Shown here piece by piece: positions 26,338-38,727 of a DNA stretch of 64,000 bases. How positions within the stretch are numbered: the first letter of the stretch is position 1; each line of letters opens with the position of its first letter. The notes under the pieces were generated by a model, which was not told the origin of the DNA, did no database searches, and saw only the letters and a program-made list of their open reading frames with translations. A program made the position numbers and the translations under genes. Where the stretch lies: positions 124,001 through 188,000 of the forward strand of contig NZ_JAMQYE010000002.1 of the NCBI RefSeq assembly GCF_023721795.1, written 5' to 3'. The DNA is from Zeimonas sediminis (GTDB taxonomy: Bacteria; Pseudomonadota; Gammaproteobacteria; Burkholderiales; Burkholderiaceae_E).

Positions 26338-27675
26338 TCAGACGTAGGCCGGGACCATGCAGGTCTTGTGTTCGACGTGGTAGGCGAACTCGTCGCGGTA
26401 GTTCTTGACGAAGGCCCGCACCGGCATCGCGGCGGCATCGCCGAGCGCGCAGATCGTGCGGCCCTGGATGTTGTCGGCGATGCGATGCAGCTCGTCGAGG
26501 TCGGCCGGCGTGCCCTCGCCGTGCTCGATGCGGTTCACGATCCGCCACATCCAGCCGGTGCCCTCGCGGCAGGGCGTGCACTGGCCGCAGGACTCCTCGT
26601 AGTAGAAATAGGACAGGCGCAGCAGCGACTTCACCGCGCAGCGGGTCTCGTCCATCACGATGACCGCGCCGGAGCCGAGCATCGACCCCGCCTTGGCGAT
26701 CGAGTCGTAGTCCATGTCGGTGTCCATCATGATGTGACCGGGGATCACCGGCGCCGACGAGCCGCCCGGGATCACCATCTTGAGCTTGCGGCCGTGGCGC
26801 ATGCCGCCGGCGAGCTCGAGCAGCTTCGCGAACGGCGTGCCCAGCGGGATCTCGTAGTTGCCCGGCCGCTCGACGTCGCCGGAGATCGAGAAGATCTTGG
26901 TGCCGCCATTGTTGGGCTTGCCCACCTCGAGGTAGGGCTGGCCGCCGTTGCGGATGATCCAGGGCACCGCCGCGAAGGTTTCGGTGTTGTTGATCGTGGT
27001 CGGCTTGCCGTACAGGCCGAAGCTGGCCGGGAACGGCGGCTTGAAGCGCGGCTGGCCCTTCTTGCCTTCCAGCGACTCGAGCAGCGCGGTTTCCTCGCCG
27101 CAGATGTAGGCGCCGTAGCCGTGGTGCGCGTGCAGCTGGAACGAGAAGCCCGAGCCGAGGATGTTCTCGCCCAGGTAGCCGGCCGCGCGGGCCTCCTCGA
27201 GCGCCTCCTCGAAGCGCTCGTAGGCCTCGAAGATCTCGCCGTGGATGTAGTTGTAGCCGACCGTGATGCCCATCGCGTAGGCCGCGATCGACATGCCCTC
27301 GATGACGATGTGCGGGTTGTAGCGCAGGATGTCGCGGTCCTTGAAGGTGCCCGGCTCGCCCTCGTCGGAGTTGCAGACCAGGTACTTCTGCCCCGGGAAC
27401 TGCCGGGGCATGAAGCTCCACTTCAGCCCGGTGGGAAAGCCCGCGCCGCCGCGGCCGCGCAGGCCCGAGGCCTTGACCTCGGCGATCACCTGCTCGGGCG
27501 TGATGCCCTCGGTCAGGATCTTGCGCAGCGCCTTGTAGCCGTCGCGCGCCTCGTAGTCCTTCAGGCGCCAGCCGTCGGCGTGCGTGAGCCCGGCGTAGAT
27601 CTGCGGCGAGACGTGGCGGCCGTGGAAGCAGGTTTCCTGGGACTTGGCGTCGATCAGCAGGTCTTTGGCTCCCAT
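26338..27675 (-). CDS. nuoF: NADH-quinone oxidoreductase subunit F
   Basis: 445 residues. It holds the NADH and FMN site ([18 protein letters not shown]), the family segment [20 protein letters not shown] and the [4Fe-4S] N3 motif [15 protein letters not shown]. This is the electron entry point of complex I. The gene begins 4 bp after nuoE. Confidence 0.96.
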   Translation of the reverse strand: MGAKDLLIDAKSQETCFHGRHVSPQIYAGLTHADGWRLKDYEARDGYKALRKILTEGITPEQVIAEVKASGLRGRGGAGFPTGLKWSFMPRQFPGQKYLVCNSDEGEPGTFKDRDILRYNPHIVIEGMSIAAYAMGITVGYNYIHGEIFEAYERFEEALEEARAAGYLGENILGSGFSFQLHAHHGYGAYICGEETALLESLEGKKGQPRFKPPFPASFGLYGKPTTINNTETFAAVPWIIRNGGQPYLEVGKPNNGGTKIFSISGDVERPGNYEIPLGTPFAKLLELAGGMRHGRKLKMVIPGGSSAPVIPGHIMMDTDMDYDSIAKAGSMLGSGAVIVMDETRCAVKSLLRLSYFYYEESCGQCTPCREGTGWMWRIVNRIEHGEGTPADLDELHRIADNIQGRTICALGDAAAMPVRAFVKNYRDEFAYHVEHKTCMVPAYV

Positions 27676-27679
27676 CGGC

Positions 27680-28189
27680 TTACCCCTGCGCCTTGAGCTC
27701 GGCGATCAGCGCGTCGAGCTTCTCGTTGCTCATGAAGCTGCACATCCGGTGGTTGTTCACCAGCAGCACCGGCGAGTCGGCGCAGGCGCCGAAGCACTCG
27801 CTCTCCTTCAGCGTGAACAGGCCGTCGGCCGTGGTCTCGCCGTAGCCGATGCCGAGCTTCTCCTTCAGGTACTCGCCCGCCTTGACGCCGTCGCGCAGCG
27901 CGCAGGGCAGGTTCGTGCAGACCGACAGCTTGTGCTTGCCGACCGGCTGCGTGTCGTACATGTTGTAGAAGGTCGCGACCTCGTGCACCGCGATCGGCGG
28001 CATGCCGATGTAGGCGGCGACGTCGCGGATCACCTCGGGCGACACCCAGCCCTTCTCGCGCTGCGCGATCGCCAGCGCGGACATGACCGCCGACTGGCGC
28101 TGGTCGGCCGGGTACTTGGCCAGCTCGCGGTCGATCCGCGCGTAGGCCTCGTCGCTGAGCAGGCGTTGGGGATTCGGTACTGCGCTCAT
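27680..28189 (-). CDS. nuoE: NADH-quinone oxidoreductase subunit E
   Basis: 169 residues. The [2Fe-2S] N1a ligands are in [12 protein letters not shown] and [12 protein letters not shown], the usual C-x4-C and C-x3-C spacing. An N-terminal helical part precedes the thioredoxin-like fold. It lies 46 bp after nuoD. Confidence 0.96.
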   Translation of the reverse strand: MSAVPNPQRLLSDEAYARIDRELAKYPADQRQSAVMSALAIAQREKGWVSPEVIRDVAAYIGMPPIAVHEVATFYNMYDTQPVGKHKLSVCTNLPCALRDGVKAGEYLKEKLGIGYGETTADGLFTLKESECFGACADSPVLLVNNHRMCSFMSNEKLDALIAELKAQG

Positions 28190-28235
28190 CGCTCGATGTC
28201 CGTTGCGTGCGTTGCGTTCGTTGCCGGGGCGCGTC

Positions 28236-29489
28236 TCAGCGGTCGATCTCGCCGAACACGATGTCCTGCGTGCCGATGATCGTGACCACGTCGGCGATCA
28301 TGTGGCCGCGGGACATTTCGTCGAGGCCCTGCAGGTGGGCATAGCCGGGCGCGCGGATCTTCAGGCGGTAGGGCTTGTTCGCGCCGTCGGACACCAGGTA
28401 GATGCCGAACTCGCCCTTCGGGTGCTCGATCGCCGAGTAGACCTGTCCCTCGGGCACGTGGAAGCCCTCGGTGAAGAGCTTGAAGTGGTGGATCAGCTCT
28501 TCCATGTTCGACTTCATGTCGACGCGGCTGGGCGGCGCCACCTTGTGGCTGTCGGTCATCACCGGGCCAGGGTTGGCGCGCAGCCACTCGACGCACTGCC
28601 GGATGATGCGGTTGCTCTCGCGCATCTCGGCCACGCGGACCAGGTAGCGGTCGTAGCAGTCGCCGTTGGTGCCGACCGGGATGTCGAAGTCGAGCCGGTC
28701 GTAGACCTCGTAGGGCTGGGTCTTGCGCAGGTCCCAGGGCACGCCCGAGCCGCGCAGCATCGGGCCGGTGAAGCCCAGCGCCTTGGCGCGATCGGGATCG
28801 ACCACGCCGATGCCCACCAGCCGCTGCTTCCAGATCCGGTTGTCGGTGAGCAGGGTCTCGTACTCGTCGACGTAGCCGGGGAAGCGCTCGGTGAAGGCCT
28901 CGATGAAGTCGAGCAGCGAGCCCTGGCGATCGCGGTTCATCTCGCGGATCGCGGCCTCGTTGCGCACCCTGGTTGCGCGGTACTTCGGCATCTCGTCGGG
29001 CAGGTCGCGATAGACGCCGCCCGGCCGGTAGTAGGCCGCGTGCATGCGCGCGCCCGACACCGCCTCGTAGCAGTCCATCAGGTCCTCGCGCTCGCGGAAG
29101 GCGTACAGGAAGACCGCCATCGCGCCGACGTCGAGCCCGTGGGCGCCGATCCACAGCAGGTGATTCAGGATGCGGGTGATCTCGTCGAACATCACCCGGA
29201 TGTACTGCGCGCGGACCGGCACCTCGATGCCGAGCAGCTTCTCGATCGCCATCACGTAGGCGTGCTCGTTGCACATCATCGACACGTAGTCGAGACGGTC
29301 CATGTACGGCACGCTCTGGATGAAGGTCTTCTGCTCGGCCAGCTTCTCGGTGGCCCGGTGCAGCAGGCCGATGTGCGGGTCGGCGCGCTGCACGACCTCG
29401 CCGTCGAGCTCGAGCACCAGCCGGAGCACGCCGTGCGCCGCCGGATGCTGGGGGCCGAAGTTGAGCGTGTAGTTCTTGATCTCTGCCAT
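28236..29489 (-). CDS. nuoD: NADH-quinone oxidoreductase subunit D
   Basis: 417 residues, separate from nuoC (not fused as in E. coli). The N-terminus has [20 protein letters not shown], and the quinone-binding pocket residues lie in this segment and in [13 protein letters not shown]. It starts 2 bp after nuoC. Confidence 0.96.
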   Translation of the reverse strand: MAEIKNYTLNFGPQHPAAHGVLRLVLELDGEVVQRADPHIGLLHRATEKLAEQKTFIQSVPYMDRLDYVSMMCNEHAYVMAIEKLLGIEVPVRAQYIRVMFDEITRILNHLLWIGAHGLDVGAMAVFLYAFREREDLMDCYEAVSGARMHAAYYRPGGVYRDLPDEMPKYRATRVRNEAAIREMNRDRQGSLLDFIEAFTERFPGYVDEYETLLTDNRIWKQRLVGIGVVDPDRAKALGFTGPMLRGSGVPWDLRKTQPYEVYDRLDFDIPVGTNGDCYDRYLVRVAEMRESNRIIRQCVEWLRANPGPVMTDSHKVAPPSRVDMKSNMEELIHHFKLFTEGFHVPEGQVYSAIEHPKGEFGIYLVSDGANKPYRLKIRAPGYAHLQGLDEMSRGHMIADVVTIIGTQDIVFGEIDR

Positions 29490-29491
29490 GG

Positions 29492-30088
29492 TCAGCGCCC
29501 TGCCCCGTAGCCTTCCTCGCGTATCACGCGCGGGGTGATCTCGCGCGGCTCGATCGTGACGGGCTGGTAGACGACGCGCTTCTGCTCGGGGTCGTAACGC
29601 ATCTCGACATAGCCAGAGACCGGGAAGTCCTTGCGGAACGGGTGGCCGACGAAGCCGTAGTCGGTGAGGATTCGGCGCAGGTCGGGGTGGCCCTCGAAGA
29701 CGATGCCGAACAGGTCGAAGGCCTCGCGCTCGTACCAGTTGGCCGAGGGCCAGACGCCGGTCACGGTCTCGACCATCGGGAAGTCGTCGTCGGGACAGAA
29801 GGTCTGCACCCGCACGCGCCAGTTCTTCTCGACCGACAGCAGCTGCATGGCCACCGAGAAGCGGGCGCCGTCCCAGGCGCCATCGCCCCAGTTCTGCCAG
29901 TCGACGCCGCACAGGTCGATCATCGTGTCGAAGCGAAGCGAGGGGTCGTCGCGCAGGCGGCGCGCGGCCTCGACGTGGTCGGCCGAGCGGACCACGACGG
30001 TGATCTCGCCGTAGCGGTTCTCGAGCGAGACCAGCGCCTCGCCGAGCACCTCGCGCAGGTTGGCCTCGAGCTGTTCGAGTCGGTTCAT
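29492..30088 (-). CDS. nuoC: NADH-quinone oxidoreductase subunit C
   Basis: 198 residues. The family signature is [20 protein letters not shown], followed by [20 protein letters not shown]. It is a peripheral-arm subunit without cofactors. The start overlaps the nuoB stop by 4 bp. Confidence 0.96.
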   Translation of the reverse strand: MNRLEQLEANLREVLGEALVSLENRYGEITVVVRSADHVEAARRLRDDPSLRFDTMIDLCGVDWQNWGDGAWDGARFSVAMQLLSVEKNWRVRVQTFCPDDDFPMVETVTGVWPSANWYEREAFDLFGIVFEGHPDLRRILTDYGFVGHPFRKDFPVSGYVEMRYDPEQKRVVYQPVTIEPREITPRVIREEGYGAGR

Positions 30089-30567
30089 GACTGGCGTGCG
30101 ATCGTGTATTCGCGACGGATCTTGGCCTGCAGCTGCAGGATTCCGTACATCAGGGCCTCGGCGGTGGGCGGGCAGCCCGGCACGTAGACGTCGACCGGCA
30201 CGATGCGGTCGCAGCCCCGAACCACCGAGTACGAGTAGTGGTAGTAGCCGCCGCCGTTGGCGCAGGAGCCCATCGAGATCACCCAGCGGGGCTCGGGCAT
30301 CTGGTCGTAGACCTTGCGCAAGGCCGGCGCCATCTTGTTGCACAGCGTGCCGGCGACGATCATCACGTCGGACTGGCGGGGGCTGGGCCGGAAGATCACT
30401 CCGAAGCGGTCGAGGTCGTAGCGGGACGCGCCCGCGTGCATCATCTCGACCGCGCAACAGGCCAGGCCGAAAGTCATCGGCCACAGCGAACCGGTGCGGG
30501 TCCAGTTCACCAGCTTGTCGAGCTGGGTCGTGACGAAACCCTGGCTCAGGACACCTTCGATACTCAT
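30085..30567 (-). CDS. nuoB: NADH-quinone oxidoreductase subunit B
   Basis: 160 residues. The ligands of the terminal [4Fe-4S] cluster N2 are visible as the Cys37-Cys38 pair in [11 protein letters not shown], Cys102 in [11 protein letters not shown] and Cys132 in [11 protein letters not shown]. It lies 37 bp after nuoA. Confidence 0.96.
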   Translation of the reverse strand: MSIEGVLSQGFVTTQLDKLVNWTRTGSLWPMTFGLACCAVEMMHAGASRYDLDRFGVIFRPSPRQSDVMIVAGTLCNKMAPALRKVYDQMPEPRWVISMGSCANGGGYYHYSYSVVRGCDRIVPVDVYVPGCPPTAEALMYGILQLQAKIRREYTIARQS

Positions 30568-30604
30568 CTTGCCGCTCCGTGCGGATGCCTGGACGACCGG
30601 GCGA

Positions 30605-30964
30605 TCATTCCCAGTCGAGCGCGCCCTTGGACCATTCGTAGACGAATCCGACGACCAGGACGGTGAGGAAGATCATCATCGAGACGAACCCGAAGAAGCC
30701 GATCGTGTCGAGCGAAACGGCCCACGGGAAGAGGAACGCGATCTCGAGGTCGAAGAGGATGAAGAGGATCGCGACCAGGTAGTAGCGGACGTCGAACTTC
30801 ATCCGTGCGTCTTCGAAGGCCTCGAAGCCGCATTCGTAGGGGGAGAGCTTTTCGGGATCGGGCCGGCTGGGGCCGAGGATCTTGCCGATCAGCATCGGGC
30901 CGACGCCCACGGCGATGCCGACGAGGATGAACAGCAGGACGGGGAGGTAGTTTTCGAGGTTCAC
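30605..30964 (-). CDS. nuoA: NADH-quinone oxidoreductase subunit A
   Basis: 119 residues and three membrane helices. The conserved loop [20 protein letters not shown] between helices one and two is present. It is the first gene of the 14-gene operon. A rho-independent terminator about 95 bp upstream means the operon must have its own promoter in 30965-31059, although I could not pick a convincing one. Confidence 0.95.
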   Translation of the reverse strand: MNLENYLPVLLFILVGIAVGVGPMLIGKILGPSRPDPEKLSPYECGFEAFEDARMKFDVRYYLVAILFILFDLEIAFLFPWAVSLDTIGFFGFVSMMIFLTVLVVGFVYEWSKGALDWE

Positions 30965-31059
30965 GCCGCGCTTCCCGTTGGTGTCGTTCGCTCAGTTCCG
31001 CTCTGTCCGCAAAGGCCGAGCACGAAGCGAAACCGTCGCGGCGGTCCGGTCCGTGCCAG

Positions 31060-31093
31060 AAAAAAGTCCGCTCGGGCTCTCACCCCGGCGGAC
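31060..31093 (-). terminator. Rho-independent terminator between tRNA-Leu and nuoA
   Basis: On the minus strand GTCCGC-CGGG and CCCG-A-GCGGAC form a 10-bp stem with one bulged base and a 7-nt loop, followed by six T residues. It should end transcripts from tpiA-secG-tRNA-Leu before the nuo operon. A separate 7-bp hairpin (GCTTCCG/CGGAAGC, 31152-31171) lies just after the tRNA. Confidence 0.75.
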
Positions 31094-31187
31094 CCTTTCC
31101 GCTCGACCTCCTCACGCCCCGACCCGCCATGAACCCGAGGCGGGCGGCGCCGCTTCCGTCAGTGCGGAAGCCGCTCTTCTTTGTTGG

Positions 31188-31272
31188 TGGTGCCGACGGC
31201 GAGACTCGAACTCGCACAGCTTTCGCTACTACCCCCTCAAGATAGCGTGTCTACCAATTTCACCACGTCGGC
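31188..31272 (-). tRNA. tRNA-Leu (anticodon GAG)
   Basis: 85 nt with encoded CCA. On the minus strand the acceptor stem GCCGACG pairs with CGTCGGC. The anticodon stem CTATC/GGTAG encloses the loop TTGAGGG, giving anticodon GAG. The variable arm is long, as in class II tRNAs, and the T-arm has TTCGAGT. It lies between secG and the nuo operon. Confidence 0.95.
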
Positions 31273-31437
31273 ACTGCAAGAAACCGCGGGGCGATCCGCT
31301 CGGATTGCCGCGAGGATGACCTCGCTCAACAAGCCGCACCGCCCCACTGCGCCGCACGTTCCGGACCTCGCCCGGCTTCCGGATCGAGGACATCCGGAAT
31401 GTCGTTCAGCGCAGCCGTAAATTCTACTACTTTCCCG

Positions 31438-31824
31438 TCACTTCGGCACGTCGCTCGCCGGGGCGGCCGTACCGGAACCCGCGCCCGAGGCCGGGGCGCT
31501 GCCGCCGGCGGGCGGCACATCGGCCGGCGCAGCCGGCGCGGCGGGCTGCGAAGCGCCCTGCATCACGCTGGTCGGCGCCTCGGGCCGCTTGTTGGCCAGC
31601 AGCGCCAGCGCCAGCGTGCAGACGAAGAACACGGTGGCCAGCACGCCGGTCGTGCGGCTCAGGAAGTTCGCCGAGCCGGTGGCGCCGAACAGGCTGCCGG
31701 AGGAACCGGAGCCGAAGGCCGCGCCCATGTCGGCGCCCTTGCCGTGCTGCATCAGCACCAGGACGATGACGCCCAGCGCGCTGAGCACCTGCACGATCAT
31801 CAGCAAATTGTTCAACCAGGTCAT
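31438..31824 (-). CDS. secG: Preprotein translocase subunit SecG
   Basis: 128 residues. Two membrane helices (residues about 5-23 and 55-75) flank the cytoplasmic loop VLMQHGKGADMGAAFGSGSS, the SecG signature. The C-terminal third is a Pro/Ala/Ser-rich tail of low complexity. SecG helps protein export through SecYEG. It lies 54 bp after tpiA on the same strand. Confidence 0.93.
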   Translation of the reverse strand: MTWLNNLLMIVQVLSALGVIVLVLMQHGKGADMGAAFGSGSSGSLFGATGSANFLSRTTGVLATVFFVCTLALALLANKRPEAPTSVMQGASQPAAPAAPADVPPAGGSAPASGAGSGTAAPASDVPK

Positions 31825-31878
31825 CCGGACAGCTCCAGTCGGTATTTCGTTCGATTCGGACTGCCGATCGCCCCGCCC

Positions 31879-32649
31879 TCAGGCGACGGCGGCAGCGCGG
31901 CAGATGTTGAGAAACTCGTCGGCCACCAGCGACGCGCCGCCGATCAGGCCACCGTCGACATCGGGCATCGAGAACAGGCTCATCGCGTTGGCGGCCTTCA
32001 CGCTGCCGCCGTAGACGATGCGGATCGCGTCGGCGCCCGCCACCCCGGCGTGGGCCATCCGCGCCCGGATGAAGGCGTGGGCCTGCTGGGCCATCTCCGG
32101 CGAGGCGGTGCGGCCGGTGCCGATCGCCCAGACCGGCTCGTAGGCGACCACAGCCCGGGCCGGATCGGCCCCCTGCAGTGCCGGAACCAGCGCCTCGACC
32201 TGTCGGGCCAGCACGGCCTCGGTGGCATCGGCCTCGCGCTCGTCCAGGGTTTCCCCGACGCAGGCGATCACGCCCAGGCCGCCGGCCACGCACATCGAGG
32301 CCTTGCGCGCGACCACCTCGTCGGTCTCGCCGAGCAGCGTTCGCCGTTCGGAGTGACCGACGATCGCCCAGCCGCAGCCGAGGTCGGCCAGCATGCTGAC
32401 CGAGACCTCGCCGGTCAGCGCGCCGTTGGCCGCGGCGGCCACGTTCTGGGCGCCCCACGCGATGCCCGTGTCGCCCAGCCAGGCGCCGGCCTGTCCGAGA
32501 TAGGGAAACGGCGGGCAGATCACCACGTCGACCTGCGAAATCGACGCGCGCTCGAGCGCCGAGCGCAGCGCGGTGAACAGGTGCTCGTTCGTGACGATGT
32601 CGCCGTTCATCTTCCAGTTTCCGGCGACGAGCGGCTTGCGGGACTTCAT
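31879..32649 (-). CDS. tpiA: Triose-phosphate isomerase
   Basis: 256 residues. The catalytic residues are visible: Lys13 in AGNWKMNG, His99 in IVGHSERR and Glu171 in AYEPVWAIGTG, and the C-terminal phosphate-binding segment is in IVYGGSVKA and DGGLIGGAS. It interconverts dihydroxyacetone phosphate and glyceraldehyde 3-phosphate. It appears to start a unit with secG and tRNA-Leu. Confidence 0.97.
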   Translation of the reverse strand: MKSRKPLVAGNWKMNGDIVTNEHLFTALRSALERASISQVDVVICPPFPYLGQAGAWLGDTGIAWGAQNVAAAANGALTGEVSVSMLADLGCGWAIVGHSERRTLLGETDEVVARKASMCVAGGLGVIACVGETLDEREADATEAVLARQVEALVPALQGADPARAVVAYEPVWAIGTGRTASPEMAQQAHAFIRARMAHAGVAGADAIRIVYGGSVKAANAMSLFSMPDVDGGLIGGASLVADEFLNICRAAAVA

Positions 32650-32679
32650 CGGTCGAGACCGTTCGGTGAAAAACCCGCG

Positions 32680-32685
32680 ATTTTA
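32680..32685 (-). promoter_or_regulatory. Candidate -10 element of tpiA
   Basis: TAAAAT on the minus strand (five of six consensus bases) lies about 30 bp before the tpiA start. No good -35 is visible at 16-18 bp, so this is a weak call. Confidence 0.35.
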
Positions 32686-32696
32686 CATCAGCCCTC

Positions 32697-32717
32697 GGCC
32701 CGGGAACGCCCCGGGCC
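32697..32717 (-). terminator. Hairpin after pssA
   Basis: GGCCCGGG and CCCGGGCC form a perfect 8-bp stem with a 5-nt loop, 9 bp past the pssA stop. No T-run follows, so if it ends transcription it may need Rho or be inefficient. Confidence 0.4.
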
Positions 32718-32726
32718 CGGAGCGGC

Positions 32727-33596
32727 CTATTCGCGCGGCCGCTTCCAGGGCGACTCCCGGCCGGTGCGCCAGCGCCAGAACCACAGCCCGTAGCCCGAAA
32801 GACCGTAGGCCAGGAACAGGAAGAACAGGACGATCGGCGGGTCCGACGAGACCAGCACGAACAGCAGCACGATGCCGATCACGAACACGAAGGGCACGCT
32901 GCGCCGCAGGTTGATGTCCTTGAAGCTGTAGAACGGCGCGTTCGAGACCATCGTGATGCCGGCGTAGATGGTCAGCACGAACGCAGGCCAGGCCAGGTCG
33001 CGGCCGGTGGCCTCGATCCAGCGGGTCTGGCGCAGGTCGGTGGCGATCCAGACCAGGCCGGCGATCAGCGCCGCCGCAGCCGGGCTCGGCAGCCCCTGGA
33101 AGAAGCGCCGGTCGACGACGCCGATGTTGGTGTTGAAGCGGGCCAGCCGCAGCGCCGCGCCGGCCACGTAGACGAAGGCCGCCAGCCAGCCCCACTTGCC
33201 CAGCGGCTGCAGCGCCCACTCGTAGACGATCAGGGCCGGCGCCGCCCCGAACGAGAGCATGTCGGACAGGCTGTCGTACTGCTCGCCGAAGGCGCTCTGG
33301 GTGTTGGTGAGCCGGGCGACCCGCCCGTCGAGGCTGTCGAGCACCATGGCCACGAAGATCGCGATCGCCGCGATCTCGAAGCGGCCGTTCATCGCCTGCA
33401 CGATCGCGTAGAAGCCGCAGAAAAGGTTCGCCGTGGTGAAGGCGTTGGGCAGCAGGTAGATCCGTCGCGAGCGCTGCGGCGCGAGCCCCGCCGGCGCCCC
33501 CGGCGCCTCGGAGCCAGCGCCCGGCGCGCCGGCCAGCTCGTCGAACTCCAGCCGGCGGGTGTCCTCGTCGTCGCGGTCGCGCGGATCCTGGTTCAT
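32727..33596 (-). CDS. pssA: CDP-diacylglycerol-serine O-phosphatidyltransferase
   Basis: 289 residues. The CDP-alcohol phosphatidyltransferase motif is complete: DSLDGRVAR, then G and DSLSD a few residues later, around residues 87-109. Several membrane helices follow. The N-terminal 40 residues are an acidic, Pro/Ala-rich extension. The enzyme makes phosphatidylserine, and the next gene upstream (psd) decarboxylates it, so the pair makes phosphatidylethanolamine. They lie 11 bp apart. Confidence 0.93.
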   Translation of the reverse strand: MNQDPRDRDDEDTRRLEFDELAGAPGAGSEAPGAPAGLAPQRSRRIYLLPNAFTTANLFCGFYAIVQAMNGRFEIAAIAIFVAMVLDSLDGRVARLTNTQSAFGEQYDSLSDMLSFGAAPALIVYEWALQPLGKWGWLAAFVYVAGAALRLARFNTNIGVVDRRFFQGLPSPAAAALIAGLVWIATDLRQTRWIEATGRDLAWPAFVLTIYAGITMVSNAPFYSFKDINLRRSVPFVFVIGIVLLFVLVSSDPPIVLFFLFLAYGLSGYGLWFWRWRTGRESPWKRPRE

Positions 33597-33607
33597 TCGC
33601 TGCCTCG

Positions 33608-34264
33608 TTATTGCTGCGCCGGCGCGAGCTCGGCCAGCACGTCGCGCGCGGCATAGACCTTCTCGCCCACCCCGACCCTGGGTCGCGCGTCGGTCGGCAG
33701 GTACAGGTCGACCCGAGAGCCGAAGCGGATGAAGCCGAAGCGCTGCCCGCGGGCCAGCGTGTCGCCGGCGGCCACGTAGCAGAGGATGCGACGGGCGACC
33801 AGGCCCGCCACCTGCACGCAGCCGACCAGCGCGCCGTCGGCCGTGCGGATCTGCAGCGCGTTGCGCTCGTTGGCCTCGGAGGCCTTGTCCAGGTCGGCGT
33901 TCAGGAACTTGCCCGGGAAGTACTCGACCTTGTCGATCCGGCCGTCGACCGGCGACCGGTTCGAGTGCACGTTGAACACGTTCATGAAGACCGAGATCTT
34001 CAGCGCCTGGCGATCGGCGTAGGGGTCGCGGACCGTCTCGATCGCGATCACCCGTCCGTCGGCGGGCGCGAGCACCAGCCGCTCGCCCTGAGGGATCTCG
34101 CGCGGCGGGTCGCGGAAGAACTGCAGCACGAACAGCGAGACCAGCCACAAGGGCAGCGCCCAGAGCCAGCCGCCCCAGATCGTGACGACCAGGGAGACGA
34201 CGACGGCGATCGCCAGGAAGGGCCAGCCCTCGCGGGCGATGATCGGATGCGGGTAGCGGGACAT
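33608..34264 (-). CDS. psd: Phosphatidylserine decarboxylase, short type
   Basis: 218 residues. This is the short form of the enzyme with an N-terminal membrane helix (residues about 15-45). The self-cleavage site is Gly-Ser in [11 protein letters not shown], where Ser becomes the pyruvoyl group. The segments [13 protein letters not shown] and RNALQIRT fit the family. It is the first gene of a psd-pssA unit separated from ilvC by a terminator. Confidence 0.93.
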   Translation of the reverse strand: MSRYPHPIIAREGWPFLAIAVVVSLVVTIWGGWLWALPLWLVSLFVLQFFRDPPREIPQGERLVLAPADGRVIAIETVRDPYADRQALKISVFMNVFNVHSNRSPVDGRIDKVEYFPGKFLNADLDKASEANERNALQIRTADGALVGCVQVAGLVARRILCYVAAGDTLARGQRFGFIRFGSRVDLYLPTDARPRVGVGEKVYAARDVLAELAPAQQ

Positions 34265-34274
34265 TGGGGATGCC

Positions 34275-34297
34275 TTGGAGCGTTGGCTCCAAGTATA
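34275..34297 (-). promoter_or_regulatory. Candidate psd promoter and leader hairpin
   Basis: On the minus strand TATACT (34292-34297, five of six consensus bases) is followed at once by TTGGAGC and GCTCCAA, a 7-bp hairpin with a 4-nt loop. The sequence upstream of the -10 is a long pyrimidine tract with no recognisable -35. Confidence 0.35.
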
Positions 34298-34345
34298 GAG
34301 AAGGGAGAAGGGGGAAGGGGGAAGGAAAAACGGGGAAGGGGCTTG
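34298..34345. repeat. Purine-rich simple-sequence tract
   Basis: On the plus strand nearly every base here is A or G, built of repeating GGAGAAGG and GGGGAAGG-like units; the sole exception is one C at the edge of the terminator stem. Such tracts can form triplex DNA and tend to vary in length between strains. Confidence 0.6.
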
Positions 34346-34359
34346 CGCGCCCTTCCCCG
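34326..34359 (-). terminator. Rho-independent terminator of the ilvBNC operon
   Basis: On the minus strand CGGGGAAGGG and CCCTTCCCCG form a perfect 10-bp stem with a 9-nt loop, followed by five T residues. It lies about 100 bp past the ilvC stop. A 14-bp palindrome (CCGGTCGCGACCGG, 34439-34452) without a T-run lies right next to the ilvC stop. Confidence 0.8.
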
Positions 34360-34456
34360 CTGCGCCGGCGCCCTGGCGGGCGGTCGGCTCGACCCTGTCC
34401 GATCGGCCGGGGCGGGAGGGCGTTTGCCCCAGCGCCGGCCGGTCGCGACCGGTCGA

Positions 34457-37727
<3,271 letters not shown>

Positions 37728-37995
37728 GTTCAGTCCTTTCAAGACCCAGGGAAGCCCGCCCGTCGGCGCCATGGCGCGCGGCGCCGACCTTCGATCGGAG
37801 CCCGGGAGCCACGACGCAGACCTTGGAACGGGGCCTGCGAGATTGATCGGATGCCCTTGCACGCCTCTCGTGAAGGCGCTCGGGGCAAGCGCGTCTTGTG
37901 CAAGGTTTGGCAGGTGAGCCGCGACTGCAAAGACAACGCCCCCTCTCGTTGACGGCCAAAGCCACCAGCGATCGAGGAGGCGGTTCGGGGTAGCC
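37728..37995 (-). promoter_or_regulatory. Structured leader of the ilvBNC operon
   Basis: If transcription starts at the candidate promoter just upstream, the leader is about 265 nt. It can fold into at least two strong hairpins. The first pairs CCTTGCAC with GTGCAAGG across a 35-nt loop (37855-37905) that holds an inner GCGCT/AGCGC stem. The second is a perfect 9-bp stem GTCGGCGCC/GGCGCCGAC (37762-37788) about 35 nt before the start codon. I find no leader peptide rich in Ile, Leu or Val and no T-run, so classical attenuation is not supported. Confidence 0.45.
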
Positions 37996-37999
37996 CGGC

Positions 38000-38029
38000 A
38001 GGATATCGCAGTGCAACACTGCCGGTCAA
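38000..38029 (-). promoter_or_regulatory. Candidate ilvB promoter with palindromic operator in the spacer
   Basis: On the minus strand TTGACC and TATCCT are 18 bp apart. The spacer contains the palindrome GCAGTGTTGCACTGC (38008-38022), with two perfect 6-bp arms around 3 bp. A repressor bound there would block RNA polymerase. The divergent sigma-factor gene starts about 130 bp away on the other side. Confidence 0.45.
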
Positions 38030-38157
38030 GGCGAGGGCCCCGGGTCTGCTAGGATCGCGCTCGATCCCTTTCACCGAACGCATCCGCGCGGACCTTTCCC
38101 GCATCTGCGAGACCAAACCCCACGCAACGCCGTCCGCCGCGCAATCCCCCTCACTCG

Positions 38158-38727
38158 ATGGCCACCCGCCAGGAACTGTCCGACTTTCTCGAATCGGCCG
38201 AACGCCGCGCCTTCCGGCAGGCGGTGTTCGCGGTGCGGGACGAGGAGCTTGCGCTGGACCTGGTGCAGGACGCGATGCTGCGGTTGGTCGAAAAGTACGC
38301 CGACCGGCCGGCGCCCGAGCTCCCGCTGCTGTTCCAGCGGATCCTGCAGAACGCGGTCACCGATCACTTCCGCCGGCAGAAGGTCCGGAACCTCTGGACC
38401 ACCCTGCTCTCTTCGCTGTCCTCGGACGGGGACGACGAGGACGATCGCGACGTGCTGGAGTCGCTCGAGGCCGACCCGTCGACCAGCCTGGGACGCGACG
38501 GCGCGGCCAATGTCGAGCGCGACCAGATCCTGGCGATCATCGACGAGGAGATCCGCAAGCTGCCCGCGCGTCAACGCGAGGCCTTCCTGCTGCGTTACTG
38601 GGAAGACATGGACGTTGCCGAAACAGCGGCGATCATGGGTTGCTCCGAGGGCAGCGTGAAAACGCACTGCTCCCGGGCGAACCACGCACTGGCTGCCGCT
38701 CTGAAGGCCCGAGGCATCACCCCATGA
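38158..38727 (+). CDS. RNA polymerase ECF-type sigma factor
   Basis: 189 residues. Region 2 is visible in ALDLVQDAMLRLVEKYA and FQRILQNAVTDHFRRQK; region 4 is LPARQREAFLLRYWEDMDV followed by a helix-turn-helix (MGCSEGSVKTHCSRA). An acidic linker separates them. It should direct RNA polymerase to a specific promoter set, so far unknown. It overlaps the DUF3619 gene by 4 bp (ATGA). No ribosome binding site is visible before the start. Confidence 0.88.
   Translation: MATRQELSDFLESAERRAFRQAVFAVRDEELALDLVQDAMLRLVEKYADRPAPELPLLFQRILQNAVTDHFRRQKVRNLWTTLLSSLSSDGDDEDDRDVLESLEADPSTSLGRDGAANVERDQILAIIDEEIRKLPARQREAFLLRYWEDMDVAETAAIMGCSEGSVKTHCSRANHALAAALKARGITP

Noticed and set aside
23979-26408. Plus-strand 809-residue open frame opposite nuoG
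   Set aside because: It is the antisense of a certain gene and has only low-complexity Arg/Gly/His-rich composition.
38050-38055. TAGGAT as a -10 of the sigma-factor gene
   Set aside because: No -35 lies at 16-18 bp and the match is only moderate, so I do not list it as a feature.
37739-38116. A 125-residue minus-strand frame in the ilvB leader as a leader peptide
   Set aside because: It is far too long and rich in Arg, with no run of Ile, Leu or Val codons such as attenuator peptides have.
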